Assembly (NCBI GenBank): GCA_905182375.1
Contig: CAJJBF010000015.1
Span: forward strand, 1 to 61,457
Length of the DNA stretch: 61,457 nucleotides
DNA from: Flammeovirgaceae bacterium UBA4465
Lineage (GTDB): Bacteria; Bacteroidota; Bacteroidia; Cytophagales; Cyclobacteriaceae
Direction: 5' to 3'
Program-made: the position numbers and the translations under genes
In this document: positions 58,901-61,457 of the stretch, in pieces
Numbering within the stretch: position 1 is the stretch's first letter
How the letters are laid out: the number at the start of each line of letters is the position of its first letter
Notes under the pieces: generated by a model
Told to the model about the DNA's origin: nothing
Seen by the model: only the letters and a program-made list of their open reading frames with translations
Databases searched by the model: none

Positions 58901-61203
58901 GTGAAATTCATCGGTTTTTTTCTTTCTTTCTTTATCACTGCCTCCTTAATCACCTTACTGAATATGCCTTTTGATAATATCCCTCCTATTGGGAAATTAT
59001 TAAGTCCGCATCAAGGGTTTTGGCAAAATAGTGAAAAAGAGCCGATCAGTCTGGATCAATCCATTGAATTGATCGAGCTTAAAGAGGCAGTGACCGTCCA
59101 GTTTGATGAGTTGCTCATTCCACACATCAACGCAAAAAATAATGAAGATTTGTACATGACCCAAGGTTATGTAACCGCTTATCATCGACTTTGGCAAATG
59201 GATTTTTATGCCCGCGTAGTGATGGGCAGGTTGTCAGAAGTAGTGGGTATTAAAGCACTTGGATACGACCGACTGCAAAGGCGATTGGGCCTCAAGGACA
59301 TGACCTTAAAACTTCACGATGGGCTAATGAAAGATGCCTATTATGCCAGTATCATTTCAGCCTACACCAATGGAGTGAATGCCTATATAGCATCTTTATC
59401 TCAGGGTGACTACCCTATTGAATTCAAACTACTCGATTATGAACCTGAAAAATGGACCACCGTAAAAACATGTATGGCTTATGCCCTATTGGCAAGTACA
59501 CTTTCCAGGAGTGAAGCAGATATAGAGCATACCAACTTTCGAAAAATGTTTGGTGAGGACCTTTTTAATATTTTGTTCCCTGAATCTGACGGAACGTCAG
59601 CCCCCGTAATACCGAGAGATACTCCCTTTGATTTCGAACCCGTGAGCCAGCCACAAAAACCTGAAAAATTCGAAGCACAACATATCGTCAATGAATCTAT
59701 TAGCAAACAAAATCCCTTAAACGGAAGTAATAACTTTGCCATAGACAGTACCAAAAGTAAATCAGGCCATGCGATATTAGCCAATGAACCGGACCTTGAG
59801 CTTACGGCTCCCTCGATTTGGTATGCCAGCCATTTGACCAGTCCTGATATCAATGTCATGGGGGTAACCGTGCCCGGCACACCCGTCATATTGATTGGGT
59901 TTAATGACTCTATTTCATGGGGCGTAACCAACTCTCCACGGGATCAAGTAGATTGGTTTTCAGTTATCTTCAAAGATGCCTCACGCAAAGAATATTTGTA
60001 CAACAACCAATGGTTCAAAACAGAACAAATTCTCGAGGAAATTGTCATTAAAGAATGCGGATAACTTTATCGATACCATCATTAGGGTGCACCATGGACC
60101 TATTGTGTATGATCGAGATTATTTGAGCAATCATGCAAAAGTAAATTTAGCCATGCGCTGGATCGCCCATGACGAATCAACCACATTTAGGGCCCTATTT
60201 CACTTTAATAAAGCAAATAATTATGATGAATTTGTCGACGGGACTCCGTTTCTTCTCAGGGCCCTCCTCAAAACATACTTTATAGTGATGTCCAAAGGCA
60301 ATATAGCCCTAGATAGATCTAGCACTAGGGAAGTTTCCCGTCAAATGGCCCGGGCAAGGGAAGTTTATTCTAGATGGGTCTGATCCGGATTCAGAATGGA
60401 AGGACTATATCCCCTTTGAGCACAGACTCGAAAGATATAATCACCCTCAAGGATTTTTGAGCTCGGCCAATCAATTCCCCGTAGATCGCACTACCTATCC
60501 TTATTATGTTTATTCACATCGATTTGAAAATTATAGGAATAGAAGGGTGAATGAACGACTCATAACCATGCAAAATATTGTACCTGAAGACTTAATGAGT
60601 TTACAAAATGATAACTTCAATTATATCGCTTCTGAGATTTTACCTTATCTGTTGTCCCAATTAGATACCCTGTCACTCAATGAGGATCAAAACAAATTCT
60701 TTGATGAGTTACAGAACTGGGATTATTTTAATCATCCGAATTTAAAGGCGCCTACCCATTTTGAATTATGGTCAGATATCTTGTGGGATCAATTGTGGGA
60801 TGAATTTGATACGATGTCATTTGCTGTCAATAAACCTGATATCTACACCACCTCTCAATTAATTATTTCAGATAGTCTCGTTGAATTTTCGGATCGCCTG
60901 AATACGCCTGAAAAAGAAACCACTTCCGATTTAATTAATTATGCTTTTAATACCGCGGTAGATTCTCTTAATCAGTGGATCGCTAAGAAGGATAATGATC
61001 ATTCTTGGAATAAATTTAAGGGAACTGAAGTCAATCATCTCATCAGTAGTTTCACCTCATACACTAAAACCGTTCATGTCATCTTGCAAGGGGCATGCAG
61101 TGGTTGTCCTTCGGCAACCGTTACTTTAAAAAATGGTATTCAAACCATGCTTAAAGAAATGATGCCTGGCCGAGTTGAAACTGTAGAGGCAGTTAATGGC
61201 TGA
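58901..61203 (+). CDS. Penicillin acylase family protein, two frameshifts
   Basis: An Ntn-hydrolase of about 765 aa after frame repair. The N-terminus (GTG start at 58901) has a membrane or signal segment (FIGFFLSFFITASLITLL). The alpha-chain part has DLYMTQGYVTAYHRLWQMD. The catalytic Ser of the beta chain is in LNGSNNFAIDSTKS, where autocleavage would occur. Dropping one base near 60050 (ATTAAAGAATGCGG) joins IVIKNADNF; dropping one near 60315 joins NIALIDLALGKFPVKW. The rest is intact. Natural substrates of this family are N-acyl amides such as acyl-homoserine lactones or acyl amino acids; none can be assigned. Confidence 0.87.
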
Positions 61204-61264
61204 TATTGTATTGCTTACAGACACAATAGATGTATAATACTATAATTTGAAATTTCAAAAAGTG

Positions 61265-61272
61265 TATTTTTG
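61265..61272 (+). promoter_or_regulatory. -7 element of the DUF255 gene
   Basis: A perfect TAttTTTG, 29 bp before the ATG at 61302. TTTG at 61246-61249 is closer than the usual -33 position. Confidence 0.45.
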
Positions 61273-61301
61273 TTTATAAGATTTATTAAACCCAAGTATA
61301 G

Positions 61302-61457
61302 ATGAAACAACTTTATTTGATTTTACTTTGTTCGATTTTATTTTTTTCTTGTAATACTTCAAAAAAAGACGCCGTGGACATACATCAATACACCAACTTA
61401 CTTGCCCAAGAAACAAGTCCTTATTTATTGCAGCACGCGCACAACCCGGTAAATTGG
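61302..61457 (+). CDS. DUF255 / thioredoxin-domain lipoprotein (YyaL-like), 5' part only
   Basis: Only the first 52 codons are in the window. They encode a lipoprotein signal ([13 protein letters not shown]) followed by the family start [20 protein letters not shown], which is diagnostic of the YyaL/SSP411 group with an N-terminal thioredoxin-like domain and a C-terminal (alpha/alpha)6 barrel. Biochemical role poorly known. The lipoprotein signal suggests the envelope rather than the cytoplasm. Confidence 0.88.
   Translation, partial: MKQLYLILLCSILFFSCNTSKKDAVDIHQYTNLLAQETSPYLLQHAHNPVNW

Overview
The window is AT-rich bacterial DNA from a member of the Bacteroidota, most likely a Cytophagales-type marine or aquatic heterotroph. 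This is inferred from the Bacteroidota -7 promoter motif (TAnnTTTG) upstream of several genes, a type IX secretion sorting domain on a large protease, a Bacteroidota-specific porin, a NagB/PIG-L fusion, a bacilliredoxin, a CrtD/CruF carotenoid pair and tRNAs without an encoded CCA. No plasmid, phage or insertion-sequence genes were recognised.

Layout. 1-6.5 kb: envelope and lipid genes (porin and lpxK; Nif3-like and zinc-ribbon proteins; accA, patatin and acyltransferase). 6.6-9.9 kb: tRNA-Asp, VanZ-like protein, alpha/beta hydrolase, an exported sugar isomerase and a cyclophilin. 10.0-16.7 kb: a complete six-gene ebo cluster (eboA-F), a widespread operon of largely unknown chemistry linked in cyanobacteria to export of a secondary metabolite precursor. 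16.7-25.2 kb: secreted catabolic proteins (BNR/VPS10-like protein, M6 metalloprotease with Ig-like repeats, M20 peptidase). 25.3-28.3 kb: amino-sugar genes (NagB/PIG-L and a ROK kinase). 28.4-32.6 kb: a LytTR regulator and the classic thrS-infC-rpmI-rplT operon. 33-34.1 kb: an S24 repressor, a small partner and a long perfect dyad. 34.3-36.4 kb: carotenoid genes. 36.4-36.7 kb: an odd 122-nt tRNA-like RNA gene with its own promoter and terminator. 36.8-43.4 kb: an Lrp regulator followed by sufBCDSE-sufT-bacilliredoxin. 43.5-53.9 kb: dCMP deaminase, a TonB-type outer-membrane protein, a two-component system, a decayed DUF5686 gene, murB and an amidohydrolase. 54-61.5 kb: rpsA, tRNA-Cys, a secreted unknown, a DUF6089/PorG-like protein, penicillin acylase and the start of a DUF255 protein.

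A caution for users: at least eight otherwise good genes, including murB, rpsA and the nagB fusion, carry single-base frameshifts, mostly +1 in or beside short A/T runs. Lesions in essential genes suggest consensus errors in the assembly. The DUF5686 gene, with four indels and two in-frame stops, looks more like a real pseudogene.

The two most interesting items are the intact ebo operon, with a likely internal promoter before eboD, and the tRNA-like RNA with a 53-nt structured variable region and no assignable anticodon.
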